Translations under genes and position numbers: made by a program
DNA from: Burkholderia ubonensis
GTDB taxonomy: Bacteria > Pseudomonadota > Gammaproteobacteria > Burkholderiales > Burkholderiaceae
DNA length: 64,000 bases
Assembly (NCBI RefSeq): GCF_902833085.1
Contig: NZ_CADFEB010000002.1
Span: forward strand, 248,001-312,000
Direction of reading: 5' to 3'
In this document: one piece after another, positions 11,015 to 21,130 of the stretch
Layout: each line of letters opens with the position of its first letter
Position numbering within the stretch: the stretch's first letter is position 1
Notes under the pieces: model-generated
What the model was told of the DNA's origin: nothing
The model's database searches: none
What the model saw: only the letters and a program-made list of their open reading frames with translations

Positions 11015-12319
11015 ATGGAATATCTCGATCTCGGCCCGTACTCCAGCGCATCGGGCACCGTGCGCCTGCCCGGCTCGAAGAGCATCTCGAACCGCGTGCT
11101 GCTGCTCGCGGCGCTCGCCGAAGGCGAAACGACGATCACCAACCTGCTCGATTCCGACGACACGCGCGTGATGCTCGATGCGCTCGGCAAGCTCGGCGTG
11201 AGGCTCACACGCGACGGCGACACCTGCGTCGTCGCCGGCACGCGCGGTGCGTTTACCGCGAGGACGGCCGACCTGTTCCTCGGCAACGCGGGCACCGCGG
11301 TGCGGCCGCTCACGGCGGCGCTGGCGGTCAACGGCGGCGACTATCGCGTGCACGGCGTGCCGCGCATGCACGAGCGGCCGATCGGCGATCTCGTCGACGG
11401 CCTGCGGCAGATCGGTGCGCAGATCGACTACGAGCAGAACGAAGGCTTCCCGCCGCTGCGCATCAAGCCGGCGTCGATCAAGGTCGACGCGCCGATCCTC
11501 GTGCGCGGCGACGTGTCGAGCCAGTTCCTGACCGCGCTGCTGATGACGCTGCCGCTCGTGAAGGCGCCGGACGGCCGGATCGTCGTCGAGGTCGACGGCG
11601 AGCTGATCTCGAAGCCGTACATCGAGATCACGATCAAGCTGATGGCGCGCTTCGGCGTGACCGTCGAGCGCGACGGCTGGCAGCGCTTCATCGTGCCGGC
11701 CGGCGTCCGCTACAAGTCGCCGGGACGGATCATGGTCGAGGGCGACGCGTCGTCGGCATCGTACTTCCTCGCGGCCGGCGCGCTCGGCGGCGGCCCGCTG
11801 CGCGTCGAGGGCGTGGGGCGCGCGAGCATCCAGGGCGACGTCGGTTTCGCCAACGCGCTGATGCAGATGGGCGCGAACGTGACGATGGGCGACGACTGGA
11901 TCGAGGTGCGCGGCATCGGCCACGACCACGGCAAGCTCGAAGCGATCGACATGGATTTCAACCTGATTCCCGACGCGGCGATGACGATCGCGGTCGCGGC
12001 GCTGTTCGCCGACGGTCCGAGCACGCTGCGCAACATCGCGAGCTGGCGCGTGAAGGAGACGGACCGCATCGCGGCGATGGCCACCGAGCTGCGCAAGGTC
12101 GGCGCGACCGTCGAGGAAGGGCCGGACTACCTGGTCGTCACGCCGCCGGAAAAGCTCACGCCGAACGCGGCGATCGACACCTACGACGATCACCGGATGG
12201 CGATGTGCTTCTCGCTCGTCAGCCTGGGCGGCGTGCCGGTGCGCATCAACGATCCGAAGTGCGTCGGCAAGACGTTCCCCGACTATTTCGACCGCTTCAC
12301 CGCGCTCGCGAAAGCCTGA
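11015..12319 (+). CDS. aroA: 3-phosphoshikimate 1-carboxyvinyltransferase (EPSP synthase)
   Basis: AroA transfers the enolpyruvyl group of PEP to shikimate 3-phosphate, the sixth shikimate-pathway step. The 434-residue protein shows the substrate motif [17 protein letters not shown], the PEP-binding loop [14 protein letters not shown], and the C-terminal signature [19 protein letters not shown]. The Gly-Thr-Ala sequence in the PEP loop is that of class I, glyphosate-sensitive enzymes. It begins 12 bases after tyrA and ends 13 bases before cmk, consistent with one operon. Confidence 0.97.
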   Translation: MEYLDLGPYSSASGTVRLPGSKSISNRVLLLAALAEGETTITNLLDSDDTRVMLDALGKLGVRLTRDGDTCVVAGTRGAFTARTADLFLGNAGTAVRPLTAALAVNGGDYRVHGVPRMHERPIGDLVDGLRQIGAQIDYEQNEGFPPLRIKPASIKVDAPILVRGDVSSQFLTALLMTLPLVKAPDGRIVVEVDGELISKPYIEITIKLMARFGVTVERDGWQRFIVPAGVRYKSPGRIMVEGDASSASYFLAAGALGGGPLRVEGVGRASIQGDVGFANALMQMGANVTMGDDWIEVRGIGHDHGKLEAIDMDFNLIPDAAMTIAVAALFADGPSTLRNIASWRVKETDRIAAMATELRKVGATVEEGPDYLVVTPPEKLTPNAAIDTYDDHRMAMCFSLVSLGGVPVRINDPKCVGKTFPDYFDRFTALAKA

Positions 12320-12332
12320 CCCCGTATTTCCG

Positions 12333-13019
12333 ATGAAATCCAACCGACCCTTTCACCCGACCCCGGTCATCACGATCGACGGCCCGACCGCTTCCGGCAA
12401 GGGCACCGTCGCGGCGCTCGTCGCCGCCCACCTCGGCTTTCACCTGCTCGACAGCGGCGCGCTGTACCGCCTCGCCGCGCTGGCGAGCATGCGCTACGAC
12501 ATCGCGGCCGAAGACGTCGACGCGCTCGTGAAACTGATCGACGATCTCCATATCACGTTCCGCGAAGGCTGCGCGCAGCTCGACGGCGCGGACGTGTCGA
12601 ACGACATTCGCGCGGAAGCGGTCGGCAATCGCGCGTCGGCGATCGCCGTGCATGCGCCGGTGCGCACCGCGCTCGTCGCCCGCCAGCGCGCGTTCCGCAA
12701 GACGCCGGGCCTCGTCGCGGACGGCCGCGACATGGGCACGGTGATCTTCCCGGACGCCGTGCTGAAGGTGTTCCTGACGGCCAGCGTCGAGGCGCGCGCG
12801 GCCAGACGGCATAAGCAATTGATGCAAAAAGGTTTTTCTGCTAATATTGATAACTTGCTCCGGGATCTTCGTGATCGCGACGCGCGCGACAGCAATCGCG
12901 CGGCCGCGCCGCTGAAGCCCGCGGCAGATGCCGAGCTGCTCGATACGTCGGCGCTTTCGATCGACCAGGCGGTCGATCAGGTGCTGCAGTGGTACCGGGC
13001 GCTCGGCCAGCCTGCCTGA
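12333..13019 (+). CDS. cmk: Cytidylate kinase
   Basis: Cmk phosphorylates CMP and dCMP. The 228-residue protein has the P-loop [19 protein letters not shown], the CMP-binding [11 protein letters not shown] and the [13 protein letters not shown] motif. The stretch around 12815-12860, inside the lid region, is visibly AT-richer than the rest of the gene. It is followed by a hairpin and rpsA, an association common across proteobacteria. Confidence 0.96.
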   Translation: MKSNRPFHPTPVITIDGPTASGKGTVAALVAAHLGFHLLDSGALYRLAALASMRYDIAAEDVDALVKLIDDLHITFREGCAQLDGADVSNDIRAEAVGNRASAIAVHAPVRTALVARQRAFRKTPGLVADGRDMGTVIFPDAVLKVFLTASVEARAARRHKQLMQKGFSANIDNLLRDLRDRDARDSNRAAAPLKPAADAELLDTSALSIDQAVDQVLQWYRALGQPA

Positions 13020-13040
13020 AAGGGCAGGGCAGCAGCAGGA

Positions 13041-13070
13041 GCTCCGCGCCGCAAGTGCGGAGCGTGTTTT
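13041..13070 (+). terminator. Hairpin in the cmk-rpsA gap (terminator or attenuator)
   Basis: GCTCCGC/GCGGAGC arms (13041-13047 and 13057-13063) are followed by GTGTTTT. It may reduce read-through from the upstream operon into rpsA, or be part of the S1 leader. S1 is known to repress its own mRNA in E. coli; whether that holds here is inference. Confidence 0.5.
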
Positions 13071-13162
13071 GAACCCTTAACCCCGTGTGGACTTCGATCT
13101 GGCTCTTTCAGCCGACCATTCCGGCCGGCGTGGCACAGCGATCCATGCACAATCAGATTTTT

Positions 13163-14875
13163 ATGTCCGACCTGCAAACCTCCAACCCGAATACCGAATC
13201 CTTTGCGGCTCTGTTCGAAGAGTCGCTGACCCGCCAAGACATGCGCGCCGGCGAAGTGATCTCCGCCGAAGTCGTGCGCGTCGACCACAACTTCGTGGTC
13301 GTCAATGCAGGCCTGAAGTCCGAGGCTTACATTCCGATCGAGGAATTCCTGAACGATCAGGGCGAGGTTGAGGTGCAGTCGGGCGATTTCGTGTCCGTCG
13401 CGATCGACGCACTCGAAAACGGCTACGGCGACACGATCCTGTCGCGCGACAAGGCGAAGCGCCTTGCATCGTGGCTGTCGCTGGAAAAGGCCCTCGACAA
13501 CAACGAACTCGTCACCGGCACGATCACCGGCAAGGTGAAGGGCGGCATGACCGTGATGGTCAACGGCATCCGCGCGTTCCTGCCGGGTTCGCTGGTCGAC
13601 ACCCGTCCGGTCAAGGACACGACCCCGTACGAAGGCAAGACGCTCGAGTTCCGCGTCATCAAGCTCGACCGCAAGCGTAACAACGTCGTGCTGTCGCGCC
13701 GCGCAGTGATCGAAGCGACCCAGGGCGAAGAGCGCGCGAAGCTGCTCGAGACGCTGAAGGAAGGCGCGATCGTCAACGGCGTGGTCAAGAACATCACCGA
13801 CTACGGCGCGTTCGTGGACCTCGGCGGCATCGACGGCCTGCTGCACATCACCGACATCGCATGGCGCCGCGTGCGTCACCCGAGCGAAGTCCTGTCGGTT
13901 GGCCAGGAAGTCACCGCGAAGATCCTCAAGTTCGACCAAGAGAAGAACCGCGTCTCGCTGGGCATCAAGCAGCTGGGCGACGATCCGTGGGAAGGCATCT
14001 CGCGCCGCTACCCGTCGGGCACCCGCCTGTTCGGCAAGGTCACGAACATCACCGACTACGGCGCATTCGTCGAAGTGGAATCGGGCATCGAAGGCCTGGT
14101 CCACGTGTCGGAAATGGACTGGACGAACAAGAACGTCGCTCCGTCGAAGGTTGTCCAGCTGGGCGACGAAGTCGAAGTCATGGTCCTCGAGATCGACGAA
14201 GACCGTCGTCGTATCAGCCTCGGCATGAAGCAGTGCAAGCCGAATCCGTGGGATGACTTCAGCCGCAACTTCAAGAAGGGCGACAAGATCACGGGCGCGA
14301 TCAAGTCGATCACCGACTTCGGCGTGTTCATCGGTCTGCCGGGCGGCATCGACGGCCTGGTCCACCTGTCGGACCTGTCGTGGAGCGAAGCTGGCGAAGA
14401 AGCGGTTCGCAAGTACAAGAAGGGCGACGAAGTCGAGGCAATCGTGCTCGGCATCGACGTCGAGAAGGAGCGCATTTCGCTCGGCATCAAGCAGCTCGAA
14501 GGCGACCCGTTCAGCAACTACGTTGCAATGAACGACAAGGGCTCGATCGTTGACGGCGTGGTGAAGTCGGTCGACGCGAAGGGTGCGGTCATTACGCTGA
14601 CGGGCGACATCGAAGGCTACCTGCGTGCGTCGGAAATCTCGCAGGATCGCGTCGAAGATGCACGCAACGTGCTGAAGGAAGGCGACAAGGTCAACGCGAT
14701 GGTGATCAACATCGATCGCAAGTCGCGCGGCATCAACCTGTCGATCAAGGCGAAGGATTCGGCCGAGCAGCAGGAAGCGATCCGCGGCCTGCAAGCCGAC
14801 ACCAGCTCCGCCGCGACGGGCACGACCAACCTCGGCGCGCTGCTGAAGGCCAAGCTCGACGGCCAGAACCAGTAA
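13163..14875 (+). CDS. rpsA: 30S ribosomal protein S1
   Basis: S1 binds mRNA on the 30S subunit and unfolds structured leaders. The ATG at 13163 gives [20 protein letters not shown], the expected N-terminus, and 570 residues. Six S1 (OB-fold) repeats are visible, several with the ITDYGAFV or ITDFGVFI signature and the HITDIAW, HVSEMDW or HLSDLSW segment. Codon use is biased towards common codons, as in highly expressed genes. It lies between cmk and ihfB, the classical order. Confidence 0.97.
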   Translation: MSDLQTSNPNTESFAALFEESLTRQDMRAGEVISAEVVRVDHNFVVVNAGLKSEAYIPIEEFLNDQGEVEVQSGDFVSVAIDALENGYGDTILSRDKAKRLASWLSLEKALDNNELVTGTITGKVKGGMTVMVNGIRAFLPGSLVDTRPVKDTTPYEGKTLEFRVIKLDRKRNNVVLSRRAVIEATQGEERAKLLETLKEGAIVNGVVKNITDYGAFVDLGGIDGLLHITDIAWRRVRHPSEVLSVGQEVTAKILKFDQEKNRVSLGIKQLGDDPWEGISRRYPSGTRLFGKVTNITDYGAFVEVESGIEGLVHVSEMDWTNKNVAPSKVVQLGDEVEVMVLEIDEDRRRISLGMKQCKPNPWDDFSRNFKKGDKITGAIKSITDFGVFIGLPGGIDGLVHLSDLSWSEAGEEAVRKYKKGDEVEAIVLGIDVEKERISLGIKQLEGDPFSNYVAMNDKGSIVDGVVKSVDAKGAVITLTGDIEGYLRASEISQDRVEDARNVLKEGDKVNAMVINIDRKSRGINLSIKAKDSAEQQEAIRGLQADTSSAATGTTNLGALLKAKLDGQNQ

Positions 14876-14897
14876 GCCTTACGAGGTCTGCTGAAGT

Positions 14898-15221
14898 ATG
14901 ACCAAATCCGAGTTGGTCGCGCAGCTGGCATCGCGATTTCCGCAACTTGTCCTCAAGGATGCGGATTTCGCGGTGAAAACGATGCTCGATGCGATGTCCG
15001 ATGCTCTGTCCAAAGGGCATCGCATCGAAATTCGGGGTTTCGGCAGCTTCGGTCTCAACCGTCGCCCGGCCCGCGTCGGACGCAACCCGAAGTCGGGGGA
15101 AAAAGTGCAGGTGCCCGAGAAGTTCGTGCCGCACTTCAAGCCTGGCAAGGAGTTGCGTGAACGCGTCGACGGCCGTGCCGGTGAGCCGCTGAAGGCCGAC
15201 GAGCCGGACGACGATCGCTGA
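14898..15221 (+). CDS. ihfB: Integration host factor subunit beta
   Basis: IHF is a sequence-specific DNA-bending heterodimer used in recombination, replication and sigma-54 promoter activation. The 107-residue protein begins [17 protein letters not shown]. It has the HU/IHF signature [18 protein letters not shown], whose Arg-Pro tip intercalates in DNA. The C-terminal tail (residues 95-107) is longer and more acidic than in E. coli. It lies 22 bases after rpsA and before a strong terminator, so it closes the operon. Confidence 0.95.
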   Translation: MTKSELVAQLASRFPQLVLKDADFAVKTMLDAMSDALSKGHRIEIRGFGSFGLNRRPARVGRNPKSGEKVQVPEKFVPHFKPGKELRERVDGRAGEPLKADEPDDDR

Positions 15222-15267
15222 ACGTCGCCCGGCCCGCCCGGAACCCAACCGGCAAAGGCTGAAGAAG

Positions 15268-15296
15268 AGCGCCCCTTGCGGGCGCTTTTTTTATTT
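15268..15296 (+). terminator. Terminator after ihfB
   Basis: AGCGCCC/GGGCGCT arms (15268-15274, 15280-15286) with a 5-nt loop, then a T7-A-T5 tail. This is a textbook intrinsic terminator that ends the serC-ihfB block. Confidence 0.93.
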
Positions 15297-15442
15297 TTGC
15301 GGCACGTGTCCGATGCGCGCGGGTGCGCGCATGCATCGGATGCGCTGACGCAGAAACGCATCCTTTACAATACGGGTCGATTCGGCGCGGCGAAGGGGAG
15401 TCGCGCGCGCCGCGGCGAAATCTCAATCATCGAGAGGGCTTC

Positions 15443-15736
15443 ATGAAATTTATCGTCTGGCTGATCCGGGTATTGGTGTTCGTGCTGTTGCTGGTGCTCG
15501 CGCTGGCCAATACGCAAACCGCGACGCTGAATTTCCTCGCCGGCTACGCATGGCAAGCTCCGCTGATCCTGATCGGCCTCGCTTTCTTCGGCGTCGGGCT
15601 GATTGCCGGCCTGCTGTCCGCCGTGCCCGCGATCTTCCGCATGCGCGTCGAGAACGGGCGCCTGAAGCGCGATCTGCGCGCGGCGCGCGAAACTCCGGCC
15701 GTCATCGACCAACCGCCGATGCCGCCGGTCATTTAA
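15443..15736 (+). CDS. lapA: LapA-domain (DUF1049) inner-membrane protein
   Basis: A 97-residue protein with two hydrophobic segments (about residues 3-25 and 38-62) and a short basic cytoplasmic tail. This fits the LapA/YciS family, which works with LapB in controlling LPS synthesis through LpxC turnover in E. coli. The pairing with lapB 57 bases downstream supports the assignment. The motif NTQTATLNFLAGYAWQAPL is typical of the family. Family call strong; role by homology. Confidence 0.85.
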   Translation: MKFIVWLIRVLVFVLLLVLALANTQTATLNFLAGYAWQAPLILIGLAFFGVGLIAGLLSAVPAIFRMRVENGRLKRDLRAARETPAVIDQPPMPPVI

Positions 15737-15793
15737 CGACCTTTCAAGCCGCGCGAAGGCTGCGCGGTTTTCGATTCCGCTTCGATATTTCGC

Positions 15794-16966
15794 ATGGATC
15801 TGGATTTCTGGTGGTTGCTCGCGATTCCGGTCGCTTTCGCACTCGGCTGGGTGGCGTCACGCTATGACCTGAAGAGTCTCCTGTCGGAGAGCGCGAACCT
15901 GCCGCGCTCGTATTTCCGCGGCCTGAATTTTCTGCTGAACGAACAACCCGACAAGGCGATCGACGCGTTCATCGAGGTCGCGAAGCTCGACCCCGAAACG
16001 GTCGAGCTGCACTTCGCGCTCGGCAACCTGTTCCGCCGTCGCGGCGAAACGGATCGCGCGATTCGCGTGCACCAGAACCTGCTGAGCCGCACCGACCTGC
16101 CCGTCAACGAACGCGACCACGCGCTGTACGAGCTCGGCCAGGACTTCCTGAAGGCCGGCCTGCTCGATCGTGCGGAAGAAGCCTTCCACAAGCTGGTCGA
16201 CGGCGACCGTGCACTCGGCGCGCAGCGTGCGCTCCTGACGATCTACGAGATCGAGAAGGACTGGAACAAGTCGATCGAAACCGCGAAGCGCATCGAGTCG
16301 ATGGGCGCGGGTTCTCTCGGCACCGAGATCGCGCAGTTCCACTGCGAGCTCGCGCAGGAGGCGCTGCAACGCAAGAACGCGGCGGCTGCCTCGGAGCAGC
16401 TGCGGCTCGCGCTGGCCGCGAATCCGCAGAACGTCCGCGCGACGATCCTGTCCGGCGACGCCGCGGCGGCGGCCGGCGACCATGCGGCCGCGATCGACCA
16501 CTGGAAGCGCGTCGAGTCGCAGAACCCGGCCTACCTGCCGCTCGTCGCGGACAAGCTGATGAAGGCTTATGTCGCGCTCGACCGGGCCGGCGAGGGCGCC
16601 GAGCTGCTGATGGACTATGTCGACCGCTACCCGTCGAACGACCTGCTCGACACCGCGTACCAGCACATCGCCGGACTGCGCGGCCAGGATGCCGCGCACC
16701 TGCTCGCGCGCGCGCAGATGGAAAAGTCGCCGAACCTGTCGGGCATGCTGCACCTGCTCGACGCGCAGATCGCGACGGCCGACGAAGCGCGTCGTAAGGA
16801 ACTTGAAATGATGCGTGCGCTGATCAAGCAGCGCACCAAGAATCTGCCACGGTATACGTGCCAGAATTGCGGTTTCCGGGCGCGGCTCTTCTACTGGCAA
16901 TGCCCCGGATGCAGCGGCTGGGAAACCTATGCGCCGCGTCGCGTCGAACCCGCCGTGCCGAACTGA
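15794..16966 (+). CDS. lapB: LPS assembly protein B (TPR protein YciM)
   Basis: LapB is a membrane-anchored cytoplasmic TPR protein that, in E. coli, directs FtsH to degrade LpxC and so tunes LPS output. The 390-residue protein has an N-terminal membrane helix (WWLLAIPVAFALGWVASRY), about nine TPR-like repeats, and a C-terminal rubredoxin-type metal site (CQNCGFR and CPGCSGW). All expected parts are present. It lies directly before the sugar-nucleotide and heptose genes, so the whole stretch 15.4-20.5 kb concerns LPS. Confidence 0.94.
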   Translation: MDLDFWWLLAIPVAFALGWVASRYDLKSLLSESANLPRSYFRGLNFLLNEQPDKAIDAFIEVAKLDPETVELHFALGNLFRRRGETDRAIRVHQNLLSRTDLPVNERDHALYELGQDFLKAGLLDRAEEAFHKLVDGDRALGAQRALLTIYEIEKDWNKSIETAKRIESMGAGSLGTEIAQFHCELAQEALQRKNAAAASEQLRLALAANPQNVRATILSGDAAAAAGDHAAAIDHWKRVESQNPAYLPLVADKLMKAYVALDRAGEGAELLMDYVDRYPSNDLLDTAYQHIAGLRGQDAAHLLARAQMEKSPNLSGMLHLLDAQIATADEARRKELEMMRALIKQRTKNLPRYTCQNCGFRARLFYWQCPGCSGWETYAPRRVEPAVPN

Positions 16967-17059
16967 TCGAGGCCGGCTGGGCGAACGCGATGCGGACGCC
17001 GCCGGGCGCGGCCCGGCGGCCAAGTTAGTCAATCACCGGGAACCATCACCGGAACATCT

Positions 17060-18460
17060 ATGAAAATCACCATCATCGGCACCGGTTACGTCGGTCTCGT
17101 CACGGGTTCGTGCCTGGCTGAGATCGGCCACGACGTCTTCTGCCTCGACGTCGATCCGCGCAAGATCGACATCCTGAACAACGGCGGCATGCCGATTCAC
17201 GAACCCGGCCTGCTGGACATCATCGCCCGCAACCGCGCCGCCGGGCGCCTGCGCTTCTCGACCGACGTCGAGGCGAGCGTCGCGCACGGCGAGATCCAGT
17301 TCATCGCGGTCGGCACGCCGCCCGACGAGGACGGCTCGGCCGACCTGCAATACGTGCTCGAAGCGGCGCGCAACATCGGCCGCCACATGACCGGCTTCAA
17401 GGTGATCGTCGACAAGTCGACCGTACCGGTCGGCACCGCGCAGCGCGTGCGCGGCGTGGTCGACGAGGCGCTGGCCGCGCGCGGCCTGGCGGGCAGCGTC
17501 GCGCACCGGTTCTCGGTCGTGTCGAATCCCGAATTCCTGAAGGAAGGCGCGGCGGTCGAGGACTTCATGCGTCCGGACCGGATCATCATCGGCGTCGACG
17601 GCGACGAGACGGGCGAGATCGCGCGCGAGAAGATGAAGAAGCTCTACGCGCCTTTCAACCGCAACCACGAGCGCACAATCTACATGGACGTGCGTTCGGC
17701 GGAATTCGCGAAGTACGCGGCGAACGCGATGCTCGCGACGCGCATCTCGTTCATGAACGAGATGTCGAACCTGGCCGACAAGGTCGGCGCCGACATCGAG
17801 GCCGTGCGCCGCGGGATCGGCTCCGATCCGCGCATCGGCTACCACTTCCTGTATGCGGGCGTCGGCTACGGCGGCTCGTGCTTCCCGAAGGACGTGCAGG
17901 CGCTGATCCGCACCGCGAGCGAAAACGGCCAGCCGCTGCGCATTCTCGAGGCAGTCGAGGAGGCGAACCACGCGCAGAAGGCCGTGCTGCTCGGCAAGAT
18001 CGAGCACCGCTTCGGCGCGGATCTGACCGGCCGCGAGTTCGCGGTCTGGGGCCTCGCGTTCAAGCCGAACACCGACGACATGCGCGAGGCGCCGAGCCGC
18101 CGCCTGATCGCCGAGCTGCTCGAGCGCGGCGCGACGGTGCGCGCATACGATCCGGTCGCGATCGACGAGGCGCGCCGCGTGTTCGCGCTGGATCTCGGCG
18201 AGGGTTCCGACGCGCTGTCGCGCCTGCACTTCGTCGACACGCAGGACGTGGCGGTGACGGGCGCCGACGCGCTCGTGATCGTGACCGAATGGAAGGAATT
18301 CAGGAGCCCCGACTTCAACCGGCTCAAGGCGGAGCTGAAGGCGCCGGTGATTTTCGACGGCCGCAACCTGTACGAGCCGCAAGCGCTGGCCGAGCTCGGC
18401 ATCGATTACTACGCGATCGGACGCCCCCATGTCGACCCCCAGGCTGGCTCCCGTGGATGA
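17060..18460 (+). CDS. ugd: UDP-glucose 6-dehydrogenase
   Basis: Ugd oxidises UDP-glucose to UDP-glucuronate with NAD, a precursor of exopolysaccharide and of 4-amino-4-deoxyarabinose on Burkholderia lipid A. The 466-residue protein has the NAD fold [20 protein letters not shown], the substrate motif [15 protein letters not shown] and the catalytic cysteine in [11 protein letters not shown]. Its stop lies 7 bases before the preferred hldA start, suggesting coupled expression with the heptose genes. Confidence 0.95.
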   Translation: MKITIIGTGYVGLVTGSCLAEIGHDVFCLDVDPRKIDILNNGGMPIHEPGLLDIIARNRAAGRLRFSTDVEASVAHGEIQFIAVGTPPDEDGSADLQYVLEAARNIGRHMTGFKVIVDKSTVPVGTAQRVRGVVDEALAARGLAGSVAHRFSVVSNPEFLKEGAAVEDFMRPDRIIIGVDGDETGEIAREKMKKLYAPFNRNHERTIYMDVRSAEFAKYAANAMLATRISFMNEMSNLADKVGADIEAVRRGIGSDPRIGYHFLYAGVGYGGSCFPKDVQALIRTASENGQPLRILEAVEEANHAQKAVLLGKIEHRFGADLTGREFAVWGLAFKPNTDDMREAPSRRLIAELLERGATVRAYDPVAIDEARRVFALDLGEGSDALSRLHFVDTQDVAVTGADALVIVTEWKEFRSPDFNRLKAELKAPVIFDGRNLYEPQALAELGIDYYAIGRPHVDPQAGSRG

Positions 18461-18467
18461 TCTGACG

Positions 18468-19418
18468 ATGAGCGCCCCGCGCGAAGTGGCCCCGGTGCCG
18501 CGCGAACAGCTGGCGGGCTCGCGCGTGCTGGTCGTCGGCGACGTGATGCTCGATCGCTACTGGTTCGGCAACGTCGACCGCATTTCGCCTGAGGCGCCGG
18601 TGCCGGTCGTGCACGTGCAGCGCCAGGAAGAGCGGCTCGGCGGCGCGGCGAACGTCGCGCGCAACGCCGTGACGCTCGGCGGTCAGGCGGGGCTCCTGTG
18701 CGTGGTCGGCTGCGACGAGCCGGGCGAGCGGATCGTCGAGCTGCTCGGCACGAGCGGCGTGACGCCGCATCTCGAGCGCGACCCGTCGTTGCCGACGACG
18801 ATCAAGCTGCGCGTGCTCGCACGCCAGCAGCAGCTGCTGCGCGTCGATTTCGAGGCGACGCCGACCCACGAGGTGCTGCTGGCGGGCCTCGCACGTTTCG
18901 ACGCGCTGCTGCCGCAGCACGACGTGATCCTGATGTCGGATTACGCGAAGGGCGGCCTCACGCACGTGACGACGATGATCGCGAAGGCACGCGCGGCCGG
19001 CAAGCCGGTGCTCGTCGATCCGAAAGGCGACGACTGGGAGCGTTATCGCGGCGCATCGCTGATCACGCCGAACCGTGCCGAGCTGCGCGAGGTCGTCGGG
19101 CAATGGAAGTCGGAAGACGACCTGCGCAACCGGGTCGCGACGCTGCGTGCATCGCTGGGCATCGACGCGCTCCTGCTCACGCGTTCGGAGGAGGGCATGA
19201 CGCTGTTCTCCGAGGCGGGCGAGCTGCACGCGCCGGCGCTGGCGCGCGAAGTGTTCGACGTGTCCGGCGCGGGCGATACGGTGATCGCGACGGTCGCGAC
19301 GATGCTCGGCGCGGGCGTGCCGCTTGTCGACGCGGTCGTGCTGGCGAATCGCGCGGCGGGGATCGTGGTCGGCAAGCTTGGGACGGCCACGGTCGACTAC
19401 GACGAACTGTTTCATTGA
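18468..19418 (+). CDS. hldA: D-glycero-beta-D-manno-heptose-7-phosphate kinase
   Basis: This PfkB-type kinase makes heptose 1,7-bisphosphate for the LPS inner core. Motifs include VVGDVMLDRYWFG, GGAANVARNAVTLGG and the anion-hole/catalytic DVSGAGDTVIATVA. It is a kinase-only protein (about 316 residues), without the adenylyltransferase half fused in E. coli HldE, so a separate hldC is expected elsewhere. Starts at 18468 (MSAPREVA, preferred) and 18429 (overlapping ugd by 32 bases) are both possible. The gene is placed between ugd and hldD. Confidence 0.92.
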   Translation: MSAPREVAPVPREQLAGSRVLVVGDVMLDRYWFGNVDRISPEAPVPVVHVQRQEERLGGAANVARNAVTLGGQAGLLCVVGCDEPGERIVELLGTSGVTPHLERDPSLPTTIKLRVLARQQQLLRVDFEATPTHEVLLAGLARFDALLPQHDVILMSDYAKGGLTHVTTMIAKARAAGKPVLVDPKGDDWERYRGASLITPNRAELREVVGQWKSEDDLRNRVATLRASLGIDALLLTRSEEGMTLFSEAGELHAPALAREVFDVSGAGDTVIATVATMLGAGVPLVDAVVLANRAAGIVVGKLGTATVDYDELFH

Positions 19419-19484
19419 GCGCGGGCGCGCGGTGCGACGAACGCGCGGCGCGCGGCCTCATTTCTCTTTTCAGGCAGGACGATC

Positions 19485-20477
19485 ATGACCCTCATCGTCA
19501 CCGGCGCAGCCGGTTTCATCGGCGCGAACCTCGTCAAGGCGCTCAACGAGCGCGGCGAGACGCGCATCATCGCGGTCGACAATCTGACGCGCGCCGACAA
19601 GTTCCGGAACCTCGTCGATTGCGAGATCGACGACTATCTCGACAAGACCGAATTCGTCGAGCGCTTCGCGCGCGGCGATTTCGGCAAGGTGCGTGCGGTG
19701 TTCCACGAAGGCGCGTGTTCCGACACGATGGAACACGACGGCCGCTACATGATGGACAACAACTTCCGCTACAGCCGCGCGGTGCTCGACGCGTGCCTCG
19801 CACAGGGCGCGCAGTTCCTGTACGCGTCGTCGGCGGCAACCTACGGCGGCTCGACGCGCTTCGTCGAGGAGCGCGAGGTCGAGGCGCCGCTGAACGTCTA
19901 CGGCTATTCGAAGTTCCTGTTCGACCAGGTGGTCCGCCGCGTGCTGCCGAGCGCGAAGAGCCAGATCGCCGGCTTCCGCTACTTCAACGTGTACGGCCCG
20001 CGCGAGACGCACAAGGGCCGCATGGCGTCGGTCGCGTTCCACAACTTCAACCAGTTCCGCGCGGAAGGCAAGGTCAAGCTGTTCGGCGAATACAACGGCT
20101 ACGCGCCGGGCGAGCAGACGCGCGACTTCGTGTCGGTCGAGGACGTCGCGAAGGTGAACCTGTTCTTCTTCGATCATCCGGAGAAGTCGGGCATCTTCAA
20201 CCTCGGCACGGGCCGCGCACAGCCGTTCAACGACGTCGCGACGTCGGTGGTCAACACGCTGCGTGCGCTCGACAACCTGCCGCCGCTGACGCTCGCGCAG
20301 CAGGTCGAGCAGGGCCTGATCGAATACGTGCCGTTCCCGGACGCGCTGCGCGGCAAGTACCAGTGCTACACGCAGGCGGATCAGACGAAGCTGCGCGCGG
20401 CCGGCTACGATGCGCCGTTCCTGACGGTGCAGGAAGGCGTCGACCGCTACGTACGTTGGCTGTCCGGCCAGGTTTAA
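19485..20477 (+). CDS. hldD: ADP-L-glycero-D-manno-heptose-6-epimerase
   Basis: HldD epimerises ADP-D-glycero- to ADP-L-glycero-manno-heptose, the final step before core assembly. The 330-residue short-chain dehydrogenase has the NADP-binding motif [16 protein letters not shown], the Ser-Tyr-Lys catalytic elements (ASSAATYGG and [10 protein letters not shown]) and the [16 protein letters not shown] substrate segment. It follows hldA by 66 bases; a GC-rich hairpin follows. Length and motifs match the family. Confidence 0.96.
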   Translation: MTLIVTGAAGFIGANLVKALNERGETRIIAVDNLTRADKFRNLVDCEIDDYLDKTEFVERFARGDFGKVRAVFHEGACSDTMEHDGRYMMDNNFRYSRAVLDACLAQGAQFLYASSAATYGGSTRFVEEREVEAPLNVYGYSKFLFDQVVRRVLPSAKSQIAGFRYFNVYGPRETHKGRMASVAFHNFNQFRAEGKVKLFGEYNGYAPGEQTRDFVSVEDVAKVNLFFFDHPEKSGIFNLGTGRAQPFNDVATSVVNTLRALDNLPPLTLAQQVEQGLIEYVPFPDALRGKYQCYTQADQTKLRAAGYDAPFLTVQEGVDRYVRWLSGQV

Positions 20478-20508
20478 GCCGGCGCGTCGAATCCTTAGAC
20501 TGGGTCTC

Positions 20509-20533
20509 ACGGTCGGCGGCCGCCGGCCGTTTT
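20509..20533 (+). terminator. Hairpin after hldD
   Basis: ACGGTCGGCGG and CCGCCGGCCGT pair with G-U wobbles and almost no loop, then TTTT. The T tail is short, so it may only partly stop transcription into the ComEA-like gene. Confidence 0.5.
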
Positions 20534-20551
20534 CACTTGGAGATCCGGAAC

Positions 20552-20908
20552 ATGATCAAGCAATGGTTCGCTGCAGCGGCCCTGCTCGGCGCGATTGCGT
20601 CGGCGTGGGCGGCCGTCGACGTCAATACCGCGGGCGAGGATGCGCTCATCGGCATCAAGGGCATCGGGCCCGCGAGAGCCAAGGCGATCCTCGACGAACG
20701 CAGCGCGCACGGTCCGTTCAAGAATGCCGACGACCTCGCGGCGCGCGTGAAGGGCATGGGCGGTCACACGGTCGAGCGGCTGCAGCGCGAAGGGCTGACG
20801 GTCGGCGCGGCCGGCGCCGGCGCCGCGCCGGCCGCCGCCAAGCCTGCGGCCGCGCCGCCGCCGACGTTGCCGGCCAAACCGTCCGCGGCGCGCACCGCCC
20901 AGAAATAG
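20552..20908 (+). CDS. ComEA-like helix-hairpin-helix DNA-binding protein
   Basis: A 118-residue exported protein with signal peptide MIKQWFAAAALLGAIASAWA. A tandem helix-hairpin-helix domain follows (VNTAGEDALIGIKGIGPARA and FKNADDLAARVKGMGG), then an Ala/Pro tail. ComEA proteins bind incoming DNA in the periplasm during natural transformation. Many Burkholderia encode this short single-domain form, and transformation has not been shown for all of them. A GGAGA ribosome-binding site precedes the ATG. Family call strong; a role in DNA uptake is inferred. Confidence 0.88.
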   Translation: MIKQWFAAAALLGAIASAWAAVDVNTAGEDALIGIKGIGPARAKAILDERSAHGPFKNADDLAARVKGMGGHTVERLQREGLTVGAAGAGAAPAAAKPAAAPPPTLPAKPSAARTAQK

Positions 20909-20973
20909 CGCGCCCGGGGTCGGGTTCGCGAGCCGGATGAATAGGCTCCTTCAGACCGTCATTGCGACGGTTT

Positions 20974-20997
20974 CCCGCGGCATGCCGCGGGTTTTTT
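20974..20997 (+). terminator. Terminator after the ComEA-like gene
   Basis: The perfect palindrome CCCGCGGCATGCCGCGGG (20974-20991) is followed by six T. Confidence 0.88.
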
Positions 20998-21130
20998 GCG
21001 TGGACGTCCCGCTTGCGTGCACATGCCGGCCCGGCGCCGGTATCCATCGTTGCAATGGGGGCAGGCGGCGCGCACTTCTGCGCTGGTTTAAAATCCATCG
21101 ATTGATCGGCATCGCACTCACGGTACCTCC

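Noticed and set aside
10052..12343. A 763-residue minus-strand frame
   Set aside because: Antisense to tyrA and aroA, with the same compositional bias and no domain.
18698..20484. Long plus-strand frame running through hldA and hldD
   Set aside because: Out of frame with both genes and compositional; only its last part, from 20552, is a real gene (ComEA-like).
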